From: Ciborinia camelliae
Taxonomy: Eukaryota; Ascomycota; Leotiomycetes; Helotiales; Sclerotiniaceae
Length of the DNA stretch: 64,000 nucleotides
Direction: 5' to 3'
NCBI GenBank assembly: GCA_025890175.1
Contig: JANPYM010000003.1
Coordinates: 2,600,795 to 2,664,794 of the forward strand
A program made the translations under genes and the position numbers. The notes under the pieces are model-generated. The model saw nothing but the letters and a program-made list of their open reading frames with translations. It was not told the DNA's origin and did not search any database. Shown piece by piece: positions 1 through 10,990 of the stretch; position 1 is the first letter of the stretch, and each line of letters begins with the position of its first letter.

Positions 1-1119
1 CTACAGCACGATCCCGTTGTCGTGTCAGGTCCATGAATGTTCTGAGGATCAATGCAAAAACATCACCACAGCCTCACCCCATTGCCCATATATTTCAACA
101 TAGGGTTCTGCGCTACCAGGCTTTCAGTTCCAAATGGGCACAGCATGTTTCTGCGACATCCAGTAAGCTCTCCAGCCATAGCAATCCCCAGGGCTTTTCA
201 CACGTTTCTTTTCGTTGAGCATACCACCTGTAAACTGCCGTTCTGCCAAGAATATATGGAACACGGGGCTTTTAGGTCTTTCAAATACCTACGCAAGGCA
301 TTCAATAGATTTGATTTTCTCTCCTTATGTCGTTGGATCAATTACCCCTGAAGTAAAGAAGCTCAAGTATACCGGTACCGTAGCCCGATCGCTTATCTCC
401 GTTGATGGGGACCATCGGATATAAATTGAACGGAGCGGAGCATCGGAAATAAAAAGAAGAAAGAAGATGCAGTGATGATGGGATGGATTAGCTGAAAACC
501 TACGTACCTAGTAGGTAATACGTTGAAAACTTTAAGGGCGAATCGACAAGGCTCTGCTTATATATAACTCATGTATAGAAGTGTGAAGGGTTGGGAAACA
601 AGCAAACTTTATATAGACCAGCTGGAGGTGCTAAGAACGGACCTGACATAGGGCGACGGGCTTATCGGGCTCGGAAAGCACCGTCCGTTGATTGGCGCTT
701 ATGGCTTATAAAGCTTACTGTACTAAAATATCGTGTTCGCAGTATCAATTATCAATCATCATTGAATTCCCTTTACACCTATCAACGACCTACTTCTTTT
801 AAATACCTACCTTGGTTTACTTTGCAAACAAACCTATCACCTTTTTTGGGAGGGGAAGTTTAGTACCGGTTTACAAAATGTGCAAATGTTAACAACAAAC
901 AAAAGACTTTTCTTTTCCGCAAATCATGTTTTGAATAAAGACTCCTTCCATCATCAATCAGCCTGGTCCAATTCCCTTTATACCTACATTTTTGATAATG
1001 CCATGCTGAGGCTTACCGTATTACAGAACTTATAGAACTATTAGGTAGGTAAGATTACCTACATACAACATACAACCTGCTGCGTTGAAAAGTTCTACCA
1101 GACTCTTTAATACTCCATC
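1..1119. other. Intergenic / upstream region of the Zn2Cys6 gene
   Basis: No convincing gene is seen on either strand. The stretch is AT-rich with short TACCTAC/GTAGGTAG clusters (about 505-525, 1040-1065) that recur in spacers across the window. The last few hundred bases presumably hold the promoter and 5' leader of the transcription factor that starts at 1120. Confidence 0.6.
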
Positions 1120-3536
1120 ATGAATACGAACCTGGTCGTTTCTACCGCCAGTAGCTCAAATGCTCAGCAGCCTCCACCACCAAAAATTCTTAGCTGCACG
1201 AATTGTAGAAGGCGTAAGATAAGGTGTAATAAAACAACAAATCCTTGCCTTCCATGTCAGGTGAGTGAACATTCTTTATCAAACTTCAATCCAATCTATC
1301 CTCCTTTTGATGATATCTGTAACTAACGCATAGCCAGGCATCCGGTACAGAATGTATTTTTCCTACTCGTGTTCGGAACTCTCGACCGAGACTAAATAAT
1401 CCAAAATCCCGTGATGCTGAGCTTTTAAAGAGGATCTCGCATCTCGAGAGTTTGGTGAGCAGAATTGATGCCTCAAAACTCGTCGGTGATGATAGTCCGA
1501 GAGAAGATGATATCCGATCGAATGAACCATCATCAGCAACACGACCTCTTCATTCTTTCACGTCCCCCAGTAACCATTTCACAATCCAAGATACTGGATT
1601 AGTACCAGGACGTATGGATCATCAATTTGCTTCATTTATTAAACGCCAGGAAACCGACTCGATTTATACTCATGACGGATTTTGGACAAGGTTAAGTGAA
1701 GAAATCGATGGATTAAAGCAGCTCATCGAGAACCCTAGTGATGATGAAGACGAGCCTTTTGGATCAACGGCGACTTCTCCAGCATCCAAGTATGACTCTC
1801 CTTCACAGTTTGTGTTTGATTCCAAGGTCACGTCTTCGAATATATTAATCTCATATCCATCCGATGACCATCGCGATGTTTTGCTCGGATTTTATTTCAG
1901 AAATGTTCACCCCCTGGTGACCATTATGCATAAACCGACGATATATTTAATGATACAATCAAACTCGGGGCTTTTTGACCAGACTGGCCGACACAAATTC
2001 AAAAGCCTTGAGGCCAGCACCTTTGCTATGTACCTTGCTGCAGTAACGAGCATGACGAACGAAGAGTGTCTCGAGCATCTAGATGAAGAAAGAGAGATCT
2101 TGGTCGCTCGATACAAAACTGCGACAGAGGTTGCTCTCCAGGAATCAGATTTTCTAAATAGTGTGGAAATTGTTACCTTGCAAGCTTTAATGGTGTATAT
2201 TGTAAGTATCCTTCTTGCTCTAGACATCATGGTGTGTGGCTCTACAATACATTTTATTTATAATTTATTCTAGGCAGCCATGCGCTCTCATGATCGGAGT
2301 CGAACCATATGGACATTTATTGGTCTTGCGGTTCGCATAGCCCGTGCTATTGGACTTCACAGAGACCCGGGTTATGGCGAACCTTTCGATCTGGAAATGC
2401 GAAGAAGAGTATGGTGGACTTTGCTCGTACTTGATACCAGAGCTTCTGAGGACCGAGGTACTGAAACAATGATCACAGATGGCTCTTTTGATACGAAAAT
2501 GCCTGCCAACATAAACGACGAGGACATAGCGATGACTTCTAAGTCTCCTGTGGTCGATAAGCAAGGTGTCACCGACATGACATTTTCTTGCATCACAATG
2601 ACAGTCAGTAGAATCGGATTAAAGATGAACTTCGTGCCTACGCAAAAAGATGCACCGATCTTGACCTCCGAACAGAAAGAACAGATGATCAAAGAATTTA
2701 CCGATAGAATTGAATCAACCTATCTCGCAAATTCAGACCCTTCAGACCCGGACTGTTGGTGGTTTTGTCGCTTATCACGACTTTTGTCGCTCAAATTATG
2801 GCTGGTTACACAATATCCGCTTCAGCGTAGAAAATCTTCGTATCGGGTACTCCCCAGGGGACAATCTTTGCGCACTGCAATGGCATTTTTAAACTTGACC
2901 GAAGAGATGTTGCAACATGAAAAGTCGAAAGGGTGGTTTTGGTACGTCCAGACTTTTGTCCCATGGCACGCGATTGCGGTTGCTTTAGCCGAACTTTGTG
3001 CCGAGCCAACCGGTGCTCTTGCCGATGAAGCTTGGAAAGTCATCGAGTATCATTACAATAAATGGAGCGAATATGTCGCGGATACTAAAGATGGCATGAT
3101 TTGGCGACCAGTCAAGAATTTGCTAAAACGGGCCAGAGCGGCGAGAGGACGAGAACAAGGCTTAAGTGCATCTCAAGCATCGACAGTCACCTTACCCTTT
3201 GCCGATCCTAATATTTATAACACAGGTCCCGAATTGAAGACTGAATTCTCCCCAATGGTGCCCGACAACAATAACTACTACCAGCCTTCAACAATGATTG
3301 GGCAAGTTGACCCAATTGGGCAAAACTCATACGGTGCAATGGGCTTTGATCTTGCCATGCCCATGGCTTCTACCCCCATGGATACGAATATGGTATCACC
3401 ATTACCTGTTCCCCCGGACCCCTACACAAATACGCATTGGAACGAATTTATATTTGGTTTAGGAACAGTTGGTGGCGACGGGCCTCCAAATCCAGAGATG
3501 TGGGGCTCATTTCAAGATTACTTTACTGGTTCTTAA
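1120..3536 (+). CDS. Zn(II)2Cys6 fungal transcription factor
   Basis: Nuclear sequence-specific regulator. Model: exons 1120-1260, 1338-2201 and 2274-3536, all phase 0, giving 755 residues. Introns are 77 and 72 bp (GTGAGT..CCAG with a CTAAC branch; GTAAGT..TAG). The binuclear zinc cluster spans residues 26-53 and fits C-X2-C-X6-C-X6-C-X2-C-X6-C exactly; the first intron splits it after Cys46, so the last Cys is in exon 2. A short heptad-like stretch (about residues 70-90) follows as a dimerisation linker. The middle region, including an RRRVWWTLLVLDT segment, is typical of the fungal-specific transcription factor domain (PF04082 type), and the C terminus is Pro/Met/Asn-rich, as in activation regions. 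The target pathway cannot be told: the neighbours are an uncharacterised membrane protein and spacer. Family assignment is firm; function is unknown. Confidence 0.93.
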
Positions 3537-4964
3537 ATATTTCGAGTGCCATCGAAATTTTCAAATCGGTCTACACTTATCACTCTTGTGATATTATGAT
3601 TCAGTCAAGGTAGACAGTATGTAAGATCAGAAAGATATTATAATATCAATTATTTCCCCTCGTCCAAATGGCTTTACTTGGTATACATGGTATCGTAGCA
3701 AAGTCGATATGCAACATCTTCGGAGAAACCATGAGTCCGTTCCGAATTATCCGAAAGCTCGTACAGTACTTCTACAATAGCACGCATTAGGGAACTATGG
3801 AATTCTGTAAATGCCGATCGATATTTGTTTTTGACTTGATCCGTACACACGCATACTGTAGCATATCGCCGTTTCGAATACCGGAAAACATTCAGAGTTA
3901 TCCATATTAATACCAGAGACTGGTTGATTGGCAGTCTAAATCTAAATATAACGCGGCCCGGTAAGGTTACGGAGAATTCCCTGCGAACAGACATTATGAA
4001 TGAAATGTCACATTCAAATAATACCTAGGTACCTGCCTAACTACCTACCTAGTAGCTTTTGACGGCTTCTACCTATCCGTGCATCAAAACTCAAGATTAT
4101 CCTCACATGGAGTTATGAGTTATGAGCTATTAGTTATGGTACTTGGATGAAACAAATGGTGAGGCGGATTTTGATTCACTCTTCAACCGTGCAAATGCAC
4201 GCACTTCTCCGTATAAGGGTTAAACGAGAACATCAAGCCACTCACTCACCAATGAGAATCTGGATGTTGACCTACAAGGGCGAATGAAATAGAATTCTTC
4301 AATGGTCAACTTGTTTGGGAGATGCAGATCTTTTTCACTCAGTTTAGACAGCACTGCCAATTGGCCTGCCATTCTCTGGGTGTTTTGCAGAAGTCAAAGT
4401 CAAACTTCAAAGTCAAAGTCGAATTAATACATCATCAGGCCAATGAGGTGATATGATATGATATGATTTATCCGATGTTTCATTACATTACAAGTCATCC
4501 TGTAATAGGTACCTAGTACTAGTACTCTTGTTTACATGTCAGACTCATACGGTCTCCCCTCCCCTTTTGACACCTCGTTTCACCTCTCATCCAACCTCTA
4601 GCTACATGATATCTAGTCAAGACAACTATGTTACAAGTATTGATTTGCACATCATCAAATCTCAATGGTCGATTTCCGATTCGAGCGTAGCAAGCCGTGC
4701 ATGACCTTTCCAAATCATGCAGTTGCGAATGTGAATGCGAACTTGAACATGCCCCACTAGCACATAAACATTCTCCCCAAGATTTTTCTTTCTAATACCC
4801 AGGTGAGTAGCTTTCGCTTTCACTTTTCCTTTTTCTTTCAACGTCTTTCTTGCATTTTCCCCCTTTTTCTTCCCTTCTCTTCCTTTGTGCTTTTTTGGAA
4901 GGTCATGCTGGCTGACTTTTCCTTCGTTATTTTTACCTTTATTTTATAAATAATCATCATCATC
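3537..4964. other. Intergenic region
   Basis: No supported gene. A 106-codon ATG-initiated frame on the minus strand (3674-3994) has no recognisable motif and sits in the 3' region of the transcription factor. The stretch contains CCTACCTA clusters near 4030-4055, a direct repeat of ATGATAT units near 4450, and a pyrimidine-rich 5' leader before the ATG at 4965 that resembles a fungal promoter. Confidence 0.5.
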
Positions 4965-7900
4965 ATGGGGAATGCTGAGCATACACCACAGAAACGCGTC
5001 TGGACGCAGCATCTTTTCGTAATTTTTGCTTCCTTATTACTATTCTTTAATACTTTATCATTATTGCCATCGGGAATACATCATGTCCGGTCATTTCTTC
5101 AAACCCACGATCATCATTCTTTTTCACAATTATCTACCGGTATTGGTTCTTTAGAAACCGTAGATGTTGGGCAATTGCAAGGAGGGGAGGAAGCCATGAT
5201 AGTACTCAATGCGGCGGCCGACCTTTTGGGCGCTGTGAGCGCACAACACAATCTTACTTCTCTGCAGGCACTGAGCAAAGATTTGCATAGGTTGGCTGAG
5301 GGTACACATAAACCACAGGGTGGAAGCAATTTGCAGTCTAGAGGACTGATTGATACGTTTACTTCACTATTTAATAAGGGTGTCGGTTCTCTGGCCACAC
5401 CGGCGGGATTCCTTGGAGATGGTGTTGGTAGAGGTGCTACCACTGGTCTTAAGATTAATAATGGGGTTAAACAGACCACTGCAGAAAAGCCATCTGGCAT
5501 CAACGCTGTTGCGGGCAATCTCGGTTTTGGGTACGCAAGCTTTTCATGAAAACATACTCGTTTTCATGCTGCTTGTAATTTTTGCTAATTTTGATACTAT
5601 AGGCTTTCAAATGGTTTAACGGGAACTCTAAACACTTCACAATTCAACGCTGGTACAGGAGCTGCTGCAGCTGCTCTCGGCTCTGGTCTAGGAGGAGGAA
5701 CAGCCAGTGGTTTAGGACTCAATAAATCAGCTGTTGCTGCTCCTCAGGGATCAGGTATTCCCGCAGTTGCTGGCAACCTTGGAAATGGCCTCACTCAATC
5801 CCTTTTCTCCAATATTGATATGTCGAAAATAATGGCTGGTTTACCAACTGGCATGCTGCAATCCGCAGTTGTTAGCGCCGGAAAAGGTAAGATCATCTCT
5901 GCCTTTCTACTTGAGTGATGCTGATAGTATTATAGGTCTGGGAGAAGGAGCTGTAGAGGGCCTTAATTTACCAATGAACTCAGCTACTACCCTTAAAATG
6001 AGTCTCAAAAGGGCTGCAGAAACAGCCGCAGAAACCAATAAAACAGCAGGCTCGGGTATCGATATTAGCAAGATTTCATTTGGATTCACCAAATCGCTCT
6101 CAAGTTCGTTCCTTGGAGCAGTCGATGTCCAGAAATTAGCAACACAAGCCATGGCTCAATCTAATCTATCCAGTATGGTCGGTCCTACTCTTGTCGGAGC
6201 CGGATCTGGATTAGGGTCTGGTGCTGCACAAGGTTTGGGTCTCTCAAATGCTGCGGTAGTCCCCACCACAGGCCCCGACGCCGGCGCTCCAGAAGTTGCT
6301 CATAACTTTGCCTATCAACTCACCACCAGTTTCCTCGCAAATGGAACCTTCTCATCTTTGCAATCAAAGCTCATGAGTATGGTTTCCACGAAAAATATCT
6401 CCGGCATGATAGCACCCGCAGCTAAAGGAGCGGGAAGTGGTATTGGACAAGGTGCTGCTGTTGGGCTTGGATTGCAAGATGCTCCTATGTCGCAAGGTCC
6501 GATGGATGGGGATATTGCAACGGTTACGCGTGATTTCACATTTGGTCTCACGAGCAATTTCCTTGCTAACGGTACGGTTTCGCGTCTTCAAGAAAAAGCA
6601 ACTTCGCTTCTAGGTGGAGGTGAAAACTCCACTGTCGGGGGAATGATGTCGGCTTTGCAAGGTATCTCTGTCTCGAAAGCCGCAGAGGGTCTCGCGAGAG
6701 GTCTTGTCGATGGCGCAGGGAACAGCATATCGGTCATGGGAGGCATCAAAGCGATTATCAGTGGTGCTCCATCCACTGAAGTTATGATGCAAGCGGCCAC
6801 ACCAGTTTTTGAAACGGATAATTTCAATGATACTGTGGGTGGCGCGGCAACTGCTTTTGGTCAGGGATTGGGTGGACAGGGTGTTACTCTGGTTACGAAG
6901 TTGGCGAAGATGTTTTTATCATCTTCTTCCGCGGCGGCCCCCTCCAACAATATCTCCACGCCAGCCTTGCGCTCGCGATCTACCACTCTTGCCAAGAGAG
7001 CCAGCGTTGACACCTCCTTCAACATCACCGATATTGCTACCGGGCTCCTCAAAGGTTTGAATCTCACATCCCTCGATTTTCTCCTGCAAAAAGGTGTGGA
7101 TACTCTTACATGCGAGGGCATCGGAGGCTTTGTCGAAGTCTTCAAAGGATTACAAGCTAGTGGGACTATCCCCTCCACACTTTTATCCGGAGGAAATACG
7201 CTCGGGTTACCTGACACTACCTTTACGGTTACAAGCCAGGGTAATGAGTTTAAAATTAATCCTGCCACCAAGGCTATTCTGGTCAATGGGATCGGGCTTA
7301 ATCCATTGACGATTTTGATCGTGGCGCATGGTAAGTCGACTCTTTTCTATTTTCTTCCAAACTTTCTGTTCACGCTGCAATCCCAATCCCATACATAAGT
7401 GAGAGAGAAAATATACTAACGGAAAAACACAGCATTCCTCGTCATCCTCGCCTACTTCATCGCCATCCCCTTCGCGCTCCTCATCTCCTCCGGAAACGAC
7501 ATCGCCACCATGCTGGGCCGCCCATATATCTGGGCGCAGGCCTCCAAATACCGCTTCTACATCTGGTGTTTTGTCGTCATGCCTCTCTCCATCGGGGGCG
7601 TCGGGCTCGGTATCTTCCTCCTCGGCAGCGCATCCCACGGCCAAACATTGCATGGAATCATCGGCTTCCTCGTCATGGTCCTCACGTTCGTCGCGCTCAT
7701 CCTCGAAATGAAATTTAACGCTCGAATCAAGGCGCTGAAATTGTTGAGAGGTGCGGTCCTCACTGTTTTGCTGACGCTGGGCATCGGCGCGTTTGTCACC
7801 GGCTTTGTCGATATTCAACGCATTAGTTTGTGTACGGTGCGATTGCCCGATGCGGTGTTGATTGGGGCGGCGCTTTTGGTTGCCGGGGCGTTTACGATTG

Positions 7901-8013
7901 GTATTACGGTGGTGGTGGTTAGAATGTTTATGGAGAAATGGATGGCGAGGGAGATGAAGGGGGGGGATGGGGGTGGAGGGGGGAGAACAGGGAGTGGAGA
8001 AGAGCGGGTTTGA
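4965..8013 (+). CDS. Large glycine-rich repeat protein with membrane-embedded C terminus (unknown family)
   Basis: Function not recognised. Model: exons 4965-5530, 5603-5886, 5936-7330 and 7433-8013, with introns of 72, 49 and 102 bp; phases agree at every junction. This gives 941 residues here, or 957 with the C terminus read in the second copy downstream. There is an N-terminal hydrophobic segment (about residues 15-38; signal anchor or signal peptide). A long Gly/Ala-rich region follows, in which about 90-residue units recur, each with a GxGxGxGxxxGLGL block and a later FLANGT..LQ block. The last ~190 residues hold about five hydrophobic helices, including one starting LHGIIGFLVMVL, loosely reminiscent of cytochrome b561-type bundles, but I do not see the full set of haem histidines. 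N-glycosylation sequons (NGT, NIS, NFN) in the repeats suit a lumenal or extracellular position. A run of eight Gs at 7959-7966 shifts the last ~17 codons relative to the other copy, so this C terminus is doubtful. Confidence 0.75.
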
Positions 8014-8833
8014 GAATGAGAAGGTTAGTTTGAAAGATCGCATTAAGAATCTCAAGGGTTAGTTTTGGAACTTGGTGTGGGTGCATAGATGGGGGGTTTG
8101 GATGTTCTTTGGTGTTGCTTGGTTGGGTCGTTTTCTTCTTCTTTCTCTTCTTTTCTTCTTTTTCTCTTCTTCTCCTACTTTACTTCTACTTCTTCTCCTT
8201 TTTCTTCTTCTTTTTCTTCTTCTTCTTGACTGTCTTTACTCTAGATAAATTTCATACCATAGAATAGCATAGCATAGCAGCATTATATAATGAAGATGCT
8301 CATGGCTGAGAAAATTATATATTGAAAAACATGTTATTTCAGGTATTTGCCGTAAAATATACCACAGATCGTACTTCTTTTACAAAGTTTTCTATAATTA
8401 GTATTAAAAATCAAAAATCAAAATGGTTACTTACATATACCTATCTTTCTATGAATTTTCTTTCCTGCTTATATACCTACATACCATAAACCAATCCCTT
8501 TGATCCATAATTCAGAAATCAGAAAATCCGAATTTAGAAACCGAACCTGGAGATGGAGATGAAGAATAAGAATATGAAAGAAAAGAACTATTTATTTTGA
8601 AGTTTAAGAACATAGGTGGAGATCCTATTTATCTATTATACCTTATTTAGGTATCGAAATATTGGTTTTATAATTAGGTATCTACCTAGGTATATGATAA
8701 TGCTATATTGTATTGTGATATGGGATTTGATTTCATGAGCTAGCTAGGTAGCTAGCTAGTTTTAGTTTTTTGGTTTAATTGTGGAAATTTATTTAGGTAT
8801 TTAGGTAGGTAGGTAGGTAGGTAGGTAGGTAGG
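7080..8833. repeat. Copy 1 of a ~1.75-kb near-identical direct duplication
   Basis: Bases from 7080 onward reappear from 8844 onward at an offset of 1764, covering the end of exon 3, intron 3, exon 4, the pyrimidine-rich 3' region and the AT-rich tail. The copies differ by a G-run of 8 versus 7 (near 7960/9723) and of 6 versus 7 (near 8091/9854), which cancel out. Copy 1 ends inside an AGGT repeat right at the N gap. This is what two unmerged overlapping contigs look like. Confidence 0.9.
8014..8833. other. 3' region of the membrane-protein gene ending in AGGT repeats at the gap
   Basis: No gene. Contains a TTC/TCT pyrimidine tract (about 8125-8230), an AT-rich section, palindromic GCTAGCTAGGTAGCTAGCTAG-like bases near 8740-8760, and the first units of an AGGT tetranucleotide array that runs into the Ns. 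Confidence 0.6.
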
Positions 8834-8843
8834 NNNNNNNNNN
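8834..8843. other. Assembly gap (10 Ns)
   Basis: Ten consecutive Ns between an AGGT array and sequence identical to the inside of the upstream gene. A fixed 10-N spacer usually marks a contig join of unknown or negative size. Confidence 0.98.
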
Positions 8844-9825
8844 TCTCCTGCAAAAAGGTGTGGATACTCTTACATGCGAGGGCATCGGAGGCTTTGTCGA
8901 AGTCTTCAAAGGATTACAAGCTAGTGGGACTATCCCCTCCACACTTTTATCCGGAGGAAATACGCTCGGGTTACCTGACACTACCTTTACGGTTACAAGC
9001 CAGGGTAATGAGTTTAAAATTAATCCTGCCACCAAGGCTATTCTGGTCAATGGGATCGGGCTTAATCCATTGACGATTTTGATCGTGGCGCATGGTAAGT
9101 CGACTCTTTTCTATTTTCTTCCAAACTTTCTGTTCACGCTGCAATCCCAATCCCATACATAAGTGAGAGAGAAAATATACTAACGGAAAAACACAGCATT
9201 CCTCGTCATCCTCGCCTACTTCATCGCCATCCCCTTCGCGCTCCTCATCTCCTCCGGAAACGACATCGCCACCATGCTGGGCCGCCCATATATCTGGGCG
9301 CAGGCCTCCAAATACCGCTTCTACATCTGGTGTTTTGTCGTCATGCCTCTCTCCATCGGGGGCGTCGGGCTCGGTATCTTCCTCCTCGGCAGCGCATCCC
9401 ACGGCCAAACATTGCATGGAATCATCGGCTTCCTCGTCATGGTCCTCACGTTCGTCGCGCTCATCCTCGAAATGAAATTTAACGCTCGAATCAAGGCGCT
9501 GAAATTGTTGAGAGGTGCGGTCCTCACTGTTTTGCTGACGCTGGGCATCGGCGCGTTTGTCACCGGCTTTGTCGATATTCAACGCATTAGTTTGTGTACG
9601 GTGCGATTGCCCGATGCGGTGTTGATTGGGGCGGCGCTTTTGGTTGCCGGGGCGTTTACGATTGGTATTACGGTGGTGGTGGTTAGAATGTTTATGGAGA
9701 AATGGATGGCGAGGGAGATGAAGGGGGGGATGGGGGTGGAGGGGGGAGAACAGGGAGTGGAGAAGAGCGGGTTTGAGAATGAGAAGGTTAGTTTGAAAGA
9801 TCGCATTAAGAATCTCAAGGGTTAG
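8844..9825 (+). pseudogene. Second, 5'-truncated copy of the glycine-rich membrane protein gene (probable assembly artefact)
   Basis: Starts abruptly after the Ns in the middle of exon 3. Exon 3 remainder 8844-9094, intron 9095-9196 and exon 4 9197-9825 match the upstream copy base for base except for the G-run lengths. Here the run after the ATGAA at about 9722 has seven Gs, so the frame continues to a basic tail ending DRIKNLKG and a stop at 9823-9825. This version is the likelier true C terminus, because the charged cytoplasmic tail follows the last membrane helix naturally. There is no promoter or start codon, so it is not a separate gene as it stands. If the Ns represent an unmerged overlap, this locus and 4965-8013 are one gene. 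Confidence 0.8.
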
Positions 9826-10597
9826 TTTTGGAACTTGGTGTGGGTGCATAGATGGGGGGGTTTGGATGTTCTTTGGTGTTGCTTGGTTGGGTCGTTTTCT
9901 TCTTCTTTCTCTTCTTTTCTTCTTTTTCTCTTCTTCTCCTACTTTACTTCTACTTCTTCTCCTTTTTCTTCTTCTTTTTCTTCTTCTTCTTGACTGTCTT
10001 TACTCTAGATAAATTTCATACCATAGAATAGCATAGCATAGCAGCATTATATAATGAAGATGCTCATGGCTGAGAAAATTATATATTGAAAAACATGTTA
10101 TTTCAGGTATTTGCCGTAAAATATACCACAGATCGTACTTCTTTTACAAAGTTTTCTATAATTAGTATTAAAAATCAAAAATCAAAATGGTTACTTACAT
10201 ATACCTATCTTTCTATGAATTTTCTTTCCTGCTTATATACCTACATACCATAAACCAATCCCTTTGATCCATAATTCAGAAATCAGAAAATCCGAATTTA
10301 GAAACCGAACCTGGAGATGGAGATGAAGAATAAGAATATGAAAGAAAAGAACTATTTATTTTGAAGTTTAAGAACATAGGTGGAGATCCTATTTATCTAT
10401 TATACCTTATTTAGGTATCGAAATATTGGTTTTATAATTAGGTATCTACCTAGGTATATGATAATGCTATATTGTATTGTGATATGGGATTTGATTTCAT
10501 GAGCTAGCTAGGTAGCTAGCTAGTTTTAGTTTTTTGGTTTAATTGTGGAAATTTATTTAGGTATTTAGGTAGGTAGGTAGGTAGGTAGGTAGGTAGG
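8844..10597. repeat. Copy 2 of the ~1.75-kb near-identical direct duplication
   Basis: Partner of 7080-8833. It continues past the point where copy 1 stops, through a much longer AGGT array into unique sequence, as expected if copy 2 is the contig that reads through the repeat. Confidence 0.9.
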
Positions 10598-10990
10598 TAG
10601 GTAGGTAGGTAGGTAGGTAGGTAGGTAGGTAGGTAGGTAGGTAGGTAGGTAGGTAGGTAGGTAGGTAGGTAGGTAGGTAGGTAGGTAGGTAGGGTAGGTT
10701 GGTAGGTAGGTAGGTAGGTAGGTAGGTAGGTATCTGGGTATGGTGGGTAAATACCTAGGTTAGAATAGAATGAAGAGAGATGAGATGAGATGGGAAATTT
10801 CCTAGATTTTTCGGGGGTTTTTATGTGTGTACAGATGTTATGGTTTATGTAGATATGTATTTAATCTTTCACAATACAATATTGGTAGGTAGCCAAGAAT
10901 CATTCCTCTCTCGCTTACGTTCTATCCACCCCCGAAAACTCACCCTACCTCCCTACTTATTAGGCACCGATATTATACCCAACGTAGACT
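9826..10990. other. Spacer between convergent genes
   Basis: No gene. It repeats the 3' region seen at 8014-8833, then carries the long AGGT array and a short unique stretch before the stop codon of the minus-strand GH71 gene. Confidence 0.6.
10559..10733. repeat. AGGT/TAGG tetranucleotide array
   Basis: About 170 bp of nearly perfect AGGT units, with one interruption near 10691-10701 (GGGTAGGTTGG). This is the longest example of the tetranucleotide that is scattered through almost every spacer in the window. Confidence 0.95.

Noticed and set aside
3674..3994. 106-codon ATG frame on the minus strand
   Set aside because: No motif, no supporting splice context, and position within the 3' flank of the transcription factor; may be chance.
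7207..8055. 282-codon minus-strand frame opposite the membrane protein exon
   Set aside because: Shadow of the sense gene: highly charged, shares the plus-strand intron as coding, and is duplicated only because the locus is duplicated.
8973..9849. 292-codon minus-strand frame in the second copy
   Set aside because: Same antisense shadow as in copy 1.
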